Source: Trema orientale | Taxonomy: Eukaryota; Streptophyta; Magnoliopsida; Rosales; Cannabaceae | Assembly: GCA_002914845.1 (NCBI GenBank) | Contig: JXTC01000399.1 | Span: forward strand, 127,212-191,211 | Length of the DNA stretch: 64,000 nt | Direction of reading: 5' to 3' | In this document: one piece after another, positions 11,338 through 22,653 of the stretch | How positions within the stretch are numbered: position 1 is the first letter of the stretch | Layout: every line of letters starts with the position of its first letter | Translations under genes and position numbers: made by a program | The notes under the pieces: generated by a model | The model's input: only the letters and a program-made list of their open reading frames with translations | Database searches by the model: none | What the model was told of the DNA's origin: nothing

Positions 11338-12092
11338 AACGGCCAAATTTTAACAGTAATATTTTTCTCACTGTCATTTTCAGTAGACTGAAAATCTTGC
11401 TTATTTTGGCTATTTCAATATTTAGCCATTTTTCAGATTTTGATAGTTTTTGGCATTTTTCAAAAACTAACTTCTAAACTTGTTTTAAACACTTTAAAAA
11501 CATTAGAAATCAATTTGTAAAGAATATTTTGGCTATTATAAACTTGTTTTAGTTTCATAAATGTATTTAGCAATAATTTAGAAAGTATTCAGGCCAAAAT
11601 ATATTCTAGTTTACAAAAAGAAAATCTCTTTTTGCCTATATCAAATCATCGTGATTTCAAGTATATTTGTAACTTATTTAAACTTAAGAAATCATATTTT
11701 AAAGAATATTTTTCCCATTTAAAGAAATCATTATTTTTTATTTTTAAACTTCTATGATAAAATAACCATTTTAAGCATAAAATAGTTTGAAAACTCTTTT
11801 GAAAGCACGAGCCAATATAAAGAGAATTTATATGCAATGAGCTAAATCAAATACAAGACTAAATATGAAATAAACTCTATCTAAGCATGGTCTTGTATCT
11901 TAATTATCCATCTTCAAGCTTAGTTCTAATAGGTCCATATGTATCTATCTTCAAGCTTGACTCCTTGATCAACTTGAGTTAGAACTTTTAAAGCTATTTT
12001 ATCATACACTCAAGTTAAATCATTAGTACTAAATCAAATATTTGTTATCTTCAAATAAGAGTGAATAAGATTGAAACCTTAATTTCTCAACA
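11338..12092 (-). repeat. Inverted sirevirus-family LTR, second part
   Basis: This continues the LTR interrupted at 1602. Its + strand right end, CTCAACA, is the reverse complement of an LTR start TGTTGAG. The last ~83 bases mirror 527-610. No 5-bp target duplication is found between 606-610 (tcaat) and 12093-12097 (taata), so at least one flank was probably rearranged. Confidence 0.65.
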
Positions 12093-12716
12093 TAATAATC
12101 ATTTTTTATTGGTAACTAATTATCCATTTGTTAGTTTCAAGGTTTTAATTTCCTTTTATACGTTTTTTAATTCTCATTTACTACTATTAACAGAAAATCA
12201 CAATTAGATAGTACATCTATTTTTTTCACGCAAAATTTTTTTTTCCTCTTAGGATCTTGACTTTTGAAAGATATATTCTCATTCATAATGTCTTTCAATG
12301 ATATTATTATATTTGATCTAGTTTTTATGGAAAAAAGATTGCGAATTGAGTCTGAAGTTTTATAGATATCTTTTTAGTCGTATTGAATCTATTCATAAAT
12401 TTAGTATATCTTAACTCCAAAAATGTTGCGTTGCAGTAGTTGAATTGGTATATATGAAAATGTATAAAGTATATACAAAGATATACCGAGAAAATGGAAA
12501 TAATTCAATAGTGATTTTTTTGTTAATGGCAGTAAAGTGAATTTTCTACAATTCTATGAACTCATAAATGTTAAAAGAAGTTTAAAACCCTATTAACTAA
12601 CTAATATATATTAATTTATAAAAAATCATGAGTTTTGAGAGGATAATTGTTAATAACATAAAAATTAGTATATTAGAAAATATACAGAATACATATATGG
12701 ATTTATATCCATTGAA
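12093..12716. other. AT-rich stretch, nothing recognised
   Basis: No open frame of note, no repeat boundary and no RNA gene could be supported here. Confidence 0.5.
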
Positions 12717-12724
12717 AAAGAAAT

Positions 12725-13016
12725 GGAGAAATTTAGGTGGATGACCAAAATTTTAAATTTGATTAAGTAGATGTCCACTTTTAAAATTTTATAGCTAAAT
12801 GTCCAGGTAGATATATTTTTACACTTGGTGAATACACATATCTACCAATTTTAGTTACTGTTCTGAAATGCACTGGGTATATAATTTTTTATACTTGGTA
12901 TATAAAATTTTACACTTGGTATATATGCATATATACCAGACATTTTGCTATAACTTTTGACAAAGGGACATTTACTGAAATTAGGCCCAAAATTTGGTCA
13001 TATTTCTATAAGCCCC
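12725..13016. mobile_element. MITE with 8-bp target duplication (hAT-like by TSD)
   Basis: A noncoding 292-bp unit whose ends are imperfect inverted repeats: GGAGAAATTTAGG...GACCAAAATTTT on the left matches the reverse complement of AAATTTGGTCATATTTCTATAAGCCCC on the right. AAAGAAAT flanks it exactly on both sides (12717-12724, 13017-13024). An 8-bp duplication suggests a hAT-type transposase; the ends themselves are not diagnostic. Confidence 0.65.
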
Positions 13017-13243
13017 AAAGAAATATACTATTTAAACTCATAAATATTTAAAAATAGTTTAAAAATCTTTTAACTAATTAATGGACTTCAATTTATAAAA
13101 AATATGAGTTTTGATGAAAATAATTTCGGTATCTATATTTTTAATGAATCTTTTTTAGGTCATTTAATTATAATTTTTGAATTAAAGATATTTACTGATT
13201 TTTAGACCTAAAAAGAAATATATACCTACTCAATCATGCTTTA

Positions 13244-13662
13244 GGCTATGTTTGGTAAGAAGGAAAAGTGAGAGGAAGGAGAGAGATGGAGGGAAAAGCC
13301 AGGGGAAAATGAAAAATGAGGTTGTTTGGTAGGAAGGAAAATGGAAGAGAAAGGAAAAGAGGAGAGAAAAGGGGAGGGAAAAATTATATATGAGTCCTAT
13401 AAAAATTTTCCTCTCCAAATTAGAGGGAAAGAAGGAAGGGAAAAAATTAGTGAATAAAAAATTTAATTTACTTAATTATCCTTGTGTATCAATTTTTTAA
13501 ATAATAAAATAGAGGATAAAATAGTCATTTCAAAATATACCAATTTTCTTTCCTCCCTAACAACTATGAGAGAAAGACACTTTCCTTTTTTTCCTATACA
13601 TTTTCTTTCCCTTCTATTTTCTTTTTCCCTCCTATTTTTTTTAATCTCTACCAAACATAGCC
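13244..13662. mobile_element. Tourist-like (PIF/Harbinger-type) MITE
   Basis: Near-perfect termini, GGCTATGTTTGGTA on the left and TACCAAACATAGCC on the right, enclose 419 bp of purine-rich then pyrimidine-rich sequence that could fold as a long hairpin. TTA lies on both sides (13241-13243, 13663-13665), the PIF/Harbinger target duplication. No transposase is present. Confidence 0.85.
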
Positions 13663-13665
13663 TTA

Positions 13666-14130
13666 GAATTCATCGATGGTTTGCTGTCATAAATGTACGG
13701 GCCTATTGACAGTGGCCCGGTACCAAGCAAACGAGAGACTAATTCCTTACTGTATGAGACTCATAAATTATATGTCTGATATTAGAACGATAGGCAAACG
13801 ATGGGCACGTGTCAGTGTCATTATTTAGAATGATAAGAAACTTGTGAATTCATTGCAATAAATCCATTCATATATGCATAAATATAAGAAAATGTCATAA
13901 AATCACCTTGTGTTTCGTCCTTTTTAACGAAACTCTTTATTTTCGGAAATATGAGAAAATTCCTTTCAATTTTTTTTTTATTACTATAAGCTTCGTGTAA
14001 TTTTACCACGTTTAAGATCTTACTCTCATGTCAACTAAATTGAAACAAATGGAAAAGGACAAATTAGGCTGAGCGATAGGTAAACTGAGACTTAAAAATG
14101 ATATGATAGTTTTTATATATACAACTATCC
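13666..14130. other. Unassigned AT-rich sequence
   Basis: No gene or repeat boundary recognised between the Tourist-like MITE and the SINE. Confidence 0.4.
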
Positions 14131-14273
14131 GATGAAGTGAGTTGGCTTAAGTGGTAAGAGTATCCACTATATAGGATCTGGGTCACACTGGAGGTGAGGA
14201 TTGGGTAATAATAAGATTTTTCTTTAATTTGTAACAAGTAAAGGCTATTAGTTAAGTTTCACTTTTTTAAAAA
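14131..14273 (+). mobile_element. tRNA-derived SINE with internal deletion
   Basis: The 5' part (GATGAAGTGAGTTGGCTTAA, GTGGTAAGAGTATCCAC) and the 3' part (CTTTAATTTGTAACAAGTAAAGGCTATTAGTTAAG) match, in the opposite orientation, the SINE at 45792-45991. This copy lacks about 50 internal bases beyond the B-box region. Box A is recognisable, box B is degraded and the tail is A-rich. Confidence 0.75.
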
Positions 14274-14283
14274 TAAAAATAAA

Positions 14284-14597
14284 AATCTATCTATGTATGC
14301 GAATACAATACAAAGTAAAATGTAATATAAGCCTTTTTCCAATTAAGGGTAGTTTTTATTTTTATTTCTCATCAATTTTCTCGATTTAGCTAAGGTCGAA
14401 TTTCAAAAATAGTTAAAGCCTTCTATAATTTTAACAGAAAAAATTATCTATGTATGCGAATACAAAGTAAAATGTAATATAAGCTTTTTTCCAAATAAGG
14501 GTAATTTTCATTTTTGTTTCTCATCAATTTTCTCGATTTAGCTAAGGCCGGATTTCAAAAATAGTTAAAGCCTTCTATAATTTTAACAAAAAAATTT
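14284..14597. repeat. Tandem duplication, two ~155-bp copies
   Basis: Both copies run from 'tatctatgtatgcgaatac' to 'ccttctataattttaaca', at about 14287-14440 and 14442-14595. They differ by a few substitutions and a short insertion in the first copy. No coding sequence is included. Confidence 0.85.
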
Positions 14598-14982
14598 ACA
14601 GCATATTTTCCACATTTTGGAAAACAAGAAGGAATTCGAGAATAAAACAAAATAAAATAAAATACAACACATAGTCAAAATTTTGATGTTTTTCCTATAT
14701 ATATGAAATTTAAATGTATATATGCACCTTTTTCTTTTTATTTCAATGAGTTTTCTTTGTTACGAGCTCGAAATAATTATTGCTATATTTCGGTTTATAA
14801 GTTCCAAATTTAAGGTGCCTAATGAAGAAAAAAAATTCCTAACTTTGTAATTTGATTTGGAAGGTTGTTGTTGCATATTGGCAGGCCTAGTTTGATGTAT
14901 CTATATTATCTCCTAAAATAGAGGATACTAAATTCAAATCATCACTCAAATTTAAAAGAAAAAAATTGTAAATATATATATA

Positions 14983-15215
14983 GTTGTCAATCGAATAGGT
15001 ATTTTTTTTTTACCTACATATAGGTATTTTTTTTCTAGCTGCTGGATCATCATCTAACGGTGATCCAACGGCTATAATGATGTGCATGAAAAGACGTGTA
15101 TTATTAATGCTATTTCTTTCTCTTACTTTTTAATATAAAAATGTGCATGATAAATTTTAATTGGCCAAAACGATACCTATATATAGGTAAAAAAATACCT
15201 ATTAGATTAGTACCC
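14983..15215. mobile_element. MITE, (TA)n-associated family
   Basis: The terminal inverted repeats are compound: each end has an outer GTACTAATC/GTTGTCAATC-like motif, then AATAGGTATTTTTT and an ACCTATATATAGGT palindrome. The centre holds an inverted pair GCTGGATCATC...GATCCAACGGC. It lies between (TA)n runs, and a second member starts 15 bp downstream. Confidence 0.7.
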
Positions 15216-15229
15216 TATATATATATATA

Positions 15230-15455
15230 GAGGTTCCCAATCCAATAAGTATTTTTTTACCTAATTATAGGTTTTTTTTTAGTCGTTGAATTATAATATA
15301 ATGGTTACTATAATTTGGATAGGTTGGAATAAAATAATAAAAATAAATAGTCACTTTTTTTTCACTAATTTTTACCATGAAAAGACATTCATGATCAATT
15401 TTAATTGGACAATACCTATAGATAGTAAAAAAAAAACCTACTGAATCAGTACCCC
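15230..15455. mobile_element. MITE, (TA)n-associated family, second copy
   Basis: Same organisation as the neighbour: left end GAGGTTCCCAATCCAATAAG, right end CCTACTGAATCAGTACCCC, with the palindromic ACCTA/TAGGT motif inside each arm and (TA)n on both flanks. Confidence 0.7.
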
Positions 15456-15956
15456 ATATATATTTATATATATATATTTGGTGTGGATTTGAGAAGCCGA
15501 TTTTTTGTTTTTTGAGCCCAGAAATAACTTCTGAATCTGTTTGGGTAAAAGATTAGAAGAATTGATGACCTCTAAAAATTCTTCTTGAGGAAGCCTCACT
15601 TCTCTACATAGAGTTTAAAAGAAAATATAGAACTTTTTTTAGGATTTTAATGAAAATTTATATTTGTGATTTTAATAAATGACAAAAATTAATACCACAT
15701 AGATCCTAATATTGAATTTTTAAATATATAGTCCAAATAATATTTTGAAAGTTATGACTATGATTTTTTTTTTTTAATGGAAGTTATGACTATGACTTTG
15801 ACTTCTCTTCTTCTATAGTATAAGAGCATATGTAAAATCTTTCAAAAAAATATATATATGTAAAAATTATCTCAAACGACCTATTAAGCTCTCGAAAAAA
15901 AAAACAACTCTAAAAGTATGTTATGTCAAAAAAAATACAAATTCATTTCACCAAAC
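15456..15956. other. AT-rich stretch, nothing recognised
   Basis: No open reading frame or repeat boundary was found. Confidence 0.4.
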
Positions 15957-15968
15957 AAGAAATATAGT

Positions 15969-16062
15969 ACTATAGGCTGGTAGCTCGTATGAGATGTGGA
16001 GATCGAACCCCACCCTCCTTCTCCCTCCTCATATTAATCTAATAATATCAAAAAAAAAAAAA
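15969..16062 (+). mobile_element. Short SINE, 5'-truncated
   Basis: It contains a box-B-like GGAGATCGAACCCC and ends ATATC(A)n. The 12-bp AAGAAATATAGT repeats exactly on both sides (15957-15968, 16063-16074), marking a retroposition target duplication. It is only 94 bp long. Confidence 0.7.
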
Positions 16063-16390
16063 AAGAAATATAGTGAAAAATCCTTAAAAATAATTGGCAC
16101 CGATGACTTTTTACAAGATCCCAATTTATTTTTAGACCTATTAGGTACGCATGCAAACAATGACTTTGACCAAATTAAACTACTAATCACTCAAAATTTC
16201 AAAGGGATAGGTTGAGCACTACAAACTACTAATCTTTCGTCGTTTTTTTGTTTTTCTCCTTGTAAAATGAGACAAAATTGATTTGCGCTATAGAACTCAC
16301 TACTAAAGCCAACGAATTCAAATTGTGCAATTTGGTGTTTCAATTCGTGTCCAACTATTAAATGGATAGTACATGTCATATTTATAATTT

Positions 16391-16530
16391 CTTTTATAAA
16401 AAAAGTGTGGCTTAACTAATGAGCACCACTTATTATGAATTTAAAAGAAAATAACACACACATTACCAATGCTTGAACCCCTGACTTCCCAAACTCACAC
16501 ACACATCCTTCAAGCTTTAGATCAACTGAG
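16391..16530 (-). mobile_element. tRNA-derived SINE, minus orientation
   Basis: Reading leftwards it has GCTCAGTTGATCTAAAGCTTG (box-A region), GGGGTTCAAGC (box B) and a 3' segment ending TTAGTTAAGCCACAC, the same 3' domain as the SINE at 45792. A perfect 19-bp target duplication, CATGTCATATTTATAATTT, flanks it (16372-16390 and 16531-16549). Confidence 0.85.
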
Positions 16531-16812
16531 CATGTCATATTTATAATTTAAATGAAATGACATTGTTAAAAAATTAATTTCGTACTTTTAGATTTTAAAT
16601 AATGTCTCATTAAGTTATTGGAGGGATATGAATTGAGACACCGTAATTACATGATTTGAGTTACCGTATTCTAGACTAAACAATCTAATCTACAAACTGT
16701 GATCAATAATGGGATACTTAGTTGATTTGACTCTGCAACCCCCAATATATGAGGGGTTTTTCTTTTACTTATCATTATTTTTTATTTGTGGAAAGAAAAG
16801 ATAACGTTTCAT

Positions 16813-17019
16813 TGGGCCATTAATATCTAAGTTTGTTTTGTGTTAGATTATATAATCTTTGTGTAATCCTTGTGTGCTATTTTCAATTCCTGTTTTTGTG
16901 ATGTATTACTTTTCTTAAGTTATGTATCCTATTACGTCTTTCATCTAATAATTATAGTTCTTTTGCTTTAATTTGTGAAGAAATATGGATTTCACTAATA
17001 TTAGTTTGAAGACCAATGG
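16813..17019 (+). mobile_element. Copied fragment of copia gag-pol spacer
   Basis: About 200 bases match, in reverse orientation, 43467-43666 of the - strand copia element: the spacer after gag and the first codons of its pol ORF (ATGGATTTCACTAATATTAG). The copy carries an ~11-bp extra 'aatctttgtgt'-like duplication. It ends about 300 bp before the ATG of the wax gene. No LTR is attached. Confidence 0.85.
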
Positions 17020-17243
17020 TGAATGTAGATTTGGAAATTATATGATACATTTTGGGCAGGTGAACCTTTAATGCAAGCTCGGGTGTCTCTAACTGTTTTC
17101 CAGTTTAGTAATCAATTGCAAACTTACACGTAGCACAGACTCATTATATCTCCCACCGGTCATGAAATACCCCACACATATTATAAGCACCAAAACTAAG
17201 ACTTAATTTTATACAAGCCAAAAACTTTGGATCACCGTTTTTC

Positions 17244-17250
17244 TATAAAA
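17244..17250 (+). promoter_or_regulatory. Probable TATA box of the CER26-like gene
   Basis: TATAAAA lies 74 bases before the ATG, after a clean intergenic stretch and before a CT-rich leader. Transcription would begin about 30 bases downstream. Confidence 0.5.
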
Positions 17251-17317
17251 CTGTACTTTTGCTCTCTTTCTTCCTCGTATCCAAAAAAAAAAAATCCATA
17301 AAAAATCCATCACCACC

Positions 17318-20300
17318 ATGGTTTTGCCTAAGGAGGGAACTAGCTTGGTCTATGACCACAAGCTCTCCTCGGTCGGGCCGGGTCAGGCCAGCGGGACGAA
17401 TATGGTCCATGACTTCAGTGGTGTGGACTTGGCCATGAAGCTTCATTACCTTAGAGGGGTGTACTTCTTTAGTGGCAAAGCAATAGAAGGGATAACCAAC
17501 ATGAGGATCAAGGAGACATTGTTCTACTTTTTCAACGAGTACTTCCACACGTGCGGCCGGTTTCGGAGATCGGACTCGGGTCGGCCCTTCATCAAGTGCA
17601 ATGACTGTGGGGCCAGGTTCATTGAGGCTCATTGTGACAAGACCATTGCTGAGTGGCTTGAGATGGAGGACTGGCCTTCCATGCAGAAGATGCTTGTTTC
17701 TCAGCAAGTAATTGGGCCTGAACTCTCCTTCTCTCCCCCACTTCTTTTGCAGGTTAGTTTTTATGAATTGTAAACTAGAGACAGGAAAATTTGACTAGGT
17801 GTGAGCTTTAATTATAGTAGAATATATGTCGACTGATTTACCATATGTCTGATAAATCAATTGACATATCGGATATATTAACTGATATATTTTTTTACTT
17901 GAACTAAAAGATTATAAAAAAAAAAAAAAACAGGTGATATACTCAGACGAGGTATAAAGAATTGGCCATGCTCCTGTAGGGCCACTTAGAGGAGGTATAA
18001 TGTTCAAAGGAAATCAAGTAGGCAAGTTCTGATATGACAATATGTGTATTTACTTATGTCACTATTGTGTTCATCACTCTGTTATAATAGTTATTACGTA
18101 TTTAACTAATAAACCTACTTTCAGTTTCAGGACCACTTTCTTAGTGGCTCACCACATATTATTATGTAGGCTTTCATTAATAACACGGCTTTGTTAGGCA
18201 TGTTCTATCAAAGTTCTCTTCAAACTCTCAACATAAGATTAGCTAAAAAGGGTTTGTTTTATTATAGTACTTGAATGAAAATATTACTAAGGAGAAAGAA
18301 TAAAATGAGAACTAAATTCAAGAGCCCAATGGGTGGTTGGAGTCGCTAGAACTCATTCTGTGGGGCTCTGACTGAGGCAGAGATCTACAGTTCGAGTCCT
18401 CATTCTGTCTTATTGGGACTAAGGAGAGTGATAGTACCATCCTTGACCCTTTTCATTATCAAGAAAAAAAAACTAAATTCAAGAATTTAATTACCTTAAA
18501 TTCCTTTTATAGTGTTTTTATTTAGGAAGAGGAATAGGACCAACCTACCAAAACATTCTTATAAGGTCATGAAGAGTGTATTTTGTTTTGTTTCCTTGTA
18601 GTTATAAAGGTTATATGTATAATTTTGTGGCTCATTACTTGGGATGATAGAAAATAAAGGGAATTTTTACTTAGTGGGTCTGTTAAGTCTCTCGTGATTA
18701 AAAAAAATACTCACTCATAAAAATTTTCAAAACTAACCATCATTGCCATATCACACATCTAAAATTACTTGGATATCCTATTTCCTAACAAATTTTAAAA
18801 TATATTCTTCTCCAACACATCAAAATTACTTCTGCTACCACTACCATTATCTGTGGCACCCCGCCACCACCGTCGGTCCCGATCACGATCCTGGTAGCAC
18901 CTCCGCTCCACCAGGGTCGAAAAATTTCGACTATGGTCGAACTTGTACTGCTGCTCTTGGACATTTTGATTGATTTTCGACCGAACATTGGAAAATTTCG
19001 ACCCCTTTTCAACTGAGGTTGGGTCAGCGGTTGAACTTTTCGACCGGTGTTTGACTCGGGTCGAGCTACTGCTCGATCATAGTTGAATAATCTCGACTTC
19101 GGTCAAACATGGTTAGTCGTGATGCTATCGCCATTTCCTTCACTTCTGACTTAGTCAAAAATTTTAGTCTAGGATTAGGTTAGGGGTAGTTTTAGAATTT
19201 TGAAATTTTTATTAAATGAAAAATGATAGATTTGTAAATAAGTTATAGATTGTCCCTTTTTTTCGTTACATGTTTTAAAATAGGTCAAAATTGATTATAC
19301 CTAAGGATTCATGACCTTTCTAGTAATGAAATTCGTTTCAAATCGCACCAATAATGAAGAGTGGACGAAGACTTATTAAGCATCGTCTTTGTGTGGTCAA
19401 AGAAGTTGACTTAAAGAAGGGAATGCAAGGCTCTAAACTTCTAATCGATCACTTCACCACCGTTGTGAGAAATTAATACGATCTCACGATAATTAAAGAG
19501 GTCACAAGTAGATAATTATTGTCTCACTAAGTTGTTATCTTTTTTTTTTCTTTCTTTTTTTTTATAAATATTTTATTTTTTTATTTCTTTTAGTTAACTG
19601 CTTTTTTGTTATTTATATGAATTTTTTCTCATACAAAACTTACTACCAAAAATGTAAAATCTCTCCTTAGATTTTTAAAATTTGTATAATCCACATAAAT
19701 TATTAATTAATATCAAGGATTAATTGTCAAAAATATCCTGAAATATGAATTTTTTTTCCATTTTAACCCTATCTTTTGGCTTGTGCAAAATTATACCTTC
19801 ATATTTGAGATTACTGCAAATTTCTATCTTTTGTGTACAAATTTAGTGATTTATGCTGACTATTTTACGTCATTTTCAATATATTTTAATTGTTTATAAA
19901 TAAAAGATCTTCAATTCAGATTTTATATTTAGTGCAAAATTTTCTAGTCAGCTTGGACACGAAGGATATATTTTTGCAGAGATTTTAAATATGAAAGTAT
20001 AATTTTGCATATGTCAAAAGACGGGATTAAAATTGCAGAAAAATCATATTTCAGGGTATTGTTTTGTAGTTATTCTCAATATTAATGACAGTTGTAAAAA
20101 GTAAACTGTGAAAAAAATTTTAAAGATTGGGTATTGTTTAATTTAAACTCTAAAATTTGGACTATGTAAAATAATACTTAATATTTGAAAATTGATACAA
20201 TGAGTTGACTATTTGAATAACTTTAACAATTAAAAGACAATTACACCCTCAAAATTAAGGATGATAATAAAAAAACTAATCTAGTTTTGATGGAGATATT

Positions 20301-22574
20301 ATTATCTTTTTGTTCCTAAATTGGCCAAAAAATCAGTTCAGAGTATCGATTTTCATAAATTTTTTACCTCAGAGTATTATATATGCATATATGTATATAT
20401 ATTTGCAATTCACCCATCTTTCAAAAAGAAAAATAATGTAACTGTATATCTTTATAATCACATAATGCCAAACATCCAGACTTTTGGCCTTCAATTGAGA
20501 TAGCCAAACATACTAAAAACTCTATTCCAGATCCGTTCTAACGTACTATTTTATACATGATATTTTTCTGCGCATAAGTAATTTTTCACATGTACAGGTT
20601 ACATGTGTCCTTTCGAAATAGATTCTCAGGGACCAGTGTTTATGAAAGATTAGAAATTTAGTTGCCAAATTTATTAAGAGCTTACATAGTCATATTTATG
20701 CTTTCTATTTTTGCTTTTATTGAATTTACTCAAACAACATTTTGAAGATATCTTCACATTTTATTTTTAAAAATATAAAACAAAAAATTATTAATTTTAC
20801 CAAGCAAGTGCCAAAAATTTAAATGCCGATAGCTAGATTTAGGACTTTTGCTACAATTAACCCATTAAAAAAATGAATTGCAGCATTTTTCATGTTACGA
20901 CTAATTGTATTTTATTTTTAAACTTTATATGAGTACACATTTAAAAAAAAAAAAAAAAGGTAAACAAGCATGGGATTGTCTTTTCATTGAAAAATAAAAA
21001 AACAAAAACAAAAACGAAAATGAAGAAAAGAATGGCATTGTCTAGGAAACTCTTGCAAGTAGGTACTTAAAACTTATAACTGGAGTGACCCAAATATTTC
21101 CCGAAAATAAAGTTGGATGATCGTGATAATGAGTTCACATGCTGCATCAACTGAGACATCTATCAAATTCCAAAATGGGGTTTGTGCCCGCATCTTAGAC
21201 ATAAACCAGCTAATATTTATTAAGATACATTTAAGAAGAATTAATTTGGTTTCAGTTTTTCCCAAGAAAATTGCTAAATATCACTTAAAAAATAATGATC
21301 ACTTTTTTTCTTAAATGAGATATAATGATAACTTTTACTAACTTATGTCCCGAACAATGAACATAATCGCCCGTGACGATAAATCAAATTTATCTTTTAT
21401 CTATTGACTACTGCTTAGAAAATAAAAATGAGCACAGGTAGATTTGTTTTGTATACTTGGGAAAAGTCCATTTTCACTACCAATTCGTGTTGTTAAAGGG
21501 AATATGGACCTGTTCGAAGTAATTTCAGCCAAAATGACTGGAGAATCATCAGTCGTAAAAGTTGTGACAATTTTATGTGATTTTTTTATAAATGTTCATA
21601 AGGTTATGATTTTTGAGAGGACAGTCATAAATAGAGCTTACTGTATTTCTCTTATGACATTTTCTATTTCCTATTAGGTAACGCATTTCAGATGTGGAGG
21701 AATGTCGCTGGGCCTTAGCTGGGCCCATGTTCTTGGAGACGCATTTTCAGCTTCAGATTTTATCAGCAGGTGGGCCCAAGTTGTAGGTGTTATTCAGTCC
21801 ACTGGCCCACCCAAAACGACGCCAACACCAAACCCAAAGCTTGAAAACTCTCCCAACCCAACTCCATCACCCACCAAAGATTTCCCTCTTTCCCTCAAAC
21901 GGGTCGACCCGGTTGGGGACCATTGGATCACACCAAACGACACCAAAATGGAAACGGTTTCATTCCCCATTTCTCGTGCCCAGATAGCCAACTTGAAGTC
22001 ACAGATTCCGGGTCCTTTTTTTGAGTCTCTTTCGGCCATAGTTTGGAAGTCCATAGCCAAAATCAGAGAACAATCAGAGCCCAAAACCGTGACTGTTTTC
22101 AAAAACAACCCCAAGAGAGCCAAAGGGGTGTTGACCAATAGTCAAATCATAAGCTCAGTACAAGCAGATTTCTCAGTAGTGGAGGCTGATCCAAGGAGAT
22201 TGGCCTCGTTACTTGCTGAACAAGCAATTGAAGAAACGACCCAGATCGAAGAATCAGTGGAAAATGATCAAGGGCTATCCGATTTTGTCGTTTATGGGGC
22301 AAATTTGTCGTTTGTGGATTGGCAAGAGGCTGATTTCTATGGTTTGGAGTTGCAGGGACAGAGACCAGATTTTGTGTCGTATGGTATTCAAGGAGTTGGG
22401 GATAATGGTGTCGTTTTAGTGCTACCGGGACCCAAATGTTCTGGCAAGGTTGAAGGAGGAGGAGGAGGAGAAGGAAGGCTTGTGACTGTGATTTTGCCTG
22501 AAAATGAAGTTTCTGAGCTAAAATCTGAGTTGAAAAAGAGTGGTTTGTTGCTTGAGGAGGAGAATATTGAGTGA
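17318..22574 (+). CDS. CER26-like: CER2/CER26-like protein (BAHD family), two exons: join(17318..17752, 21678..22574)
   Basis: The gene encodes 443 aa. Exon 1 (145 aa) has the family N-terminus with VYDHKLSSVGPG and LAMKLHYLRGVYFF. Exon 2 begins VTHFRCGG and carries an intact HxxxD (HVLGD, residues 162-166). Near the C-terminus DFYGL (about 364-368) stands where catalytic BAHD enzymes have DFGWG; loss of that motif typifies CER2-like proteins. Family members work with ER elongase KCS (CER6) to extend very-long-chain acyl-CoAs beyond C28 for cuticular wax, without proven acyltransferase activity. Splicing is phase 0, CAG|gttagt ... attag|GTAACG. A Pro/Thr-rich insert (about 188-213) and a five-Gly run (about 405-409) are unusual. 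Length fits the family (about 420-445 aa). No stop or frameshift; probably functional. Confidence 0.9.
18324..18470 (+). mobile_element. tRNA-derived SINE in the wax-gene intron
   Basis: The 147-bp body has a box-B-like AGTTCGAGTCC and ends CCCTTTTCATTATCAAG(A)n, the same tail as the SINE at 61971. AACTAAATTCAAGA (14 bp) flanks it perfectly (18310-18323, 18471-18484). It lies in the sense direction. Confidence 0.85.
18836..19120. other. GC-richer, TCGA-motif-rich patch in the intron
   Basis: A stretch unlike its AT-rich surroundings, with many copies of TTTCGAC, GGTCGAA, TTCGACC and CTCGA on both strands. No coding sequence is supported. It may be a degraded repeat or a CpG-rich element. Confidence 0.4.
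19717..20077. mobile_element. MITE-like inverted repeat in the intron
   Basis: The two ~120-base arms are imperfect inverted copies. The left arm reads ATCCTGAAATATGAA...TTTTAACCCTATCTTTTGGC...TGCAAAATTATACC; the right arm is its reverse complement with substitutions. No clear target duplication was found, so the ends are approximate. Confidence 0.6.
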
Positions 22575-22653
22575 GTCAAAAGTGCGTGGTTATGCATGGA
22601 TCTAACGTGAGCAATGACCTTTTTTATTTATTATTTCTTTTTTTTTCTTAAAA

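Larger units (their letters stand above)
17753..21677 (+). other. Intron of the CER26-like gene
   Basis: A 3,925-bp phase-0 intron with GT...AG ends, placed where BAHD genes commonly have their single intron, just before the HxxxD segment. It contains a SINE (18324-18470), a TCGA-motif cluster (about 18836-19120) and a MITE (19717-20077). No gene is seen within it. Confidence 0.85.

Noticed and set aside
13230..13709. Lys/Phe-rich frames on both strands
   Set aside because: They fall in the purine/pyrimidine arms of the Tourist-like MITE.
14131..14200. tRNA gene
   Set aside because: A/B-box-like motifs belong to a SINE body; no cloverleaf or acceptor stem can be formed.
17243..17707. Long minus-strand frame of 154 codons
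   Set aside because: It is antisense to exon 1 of the wax gene, which has clear family motifs and splice sites.
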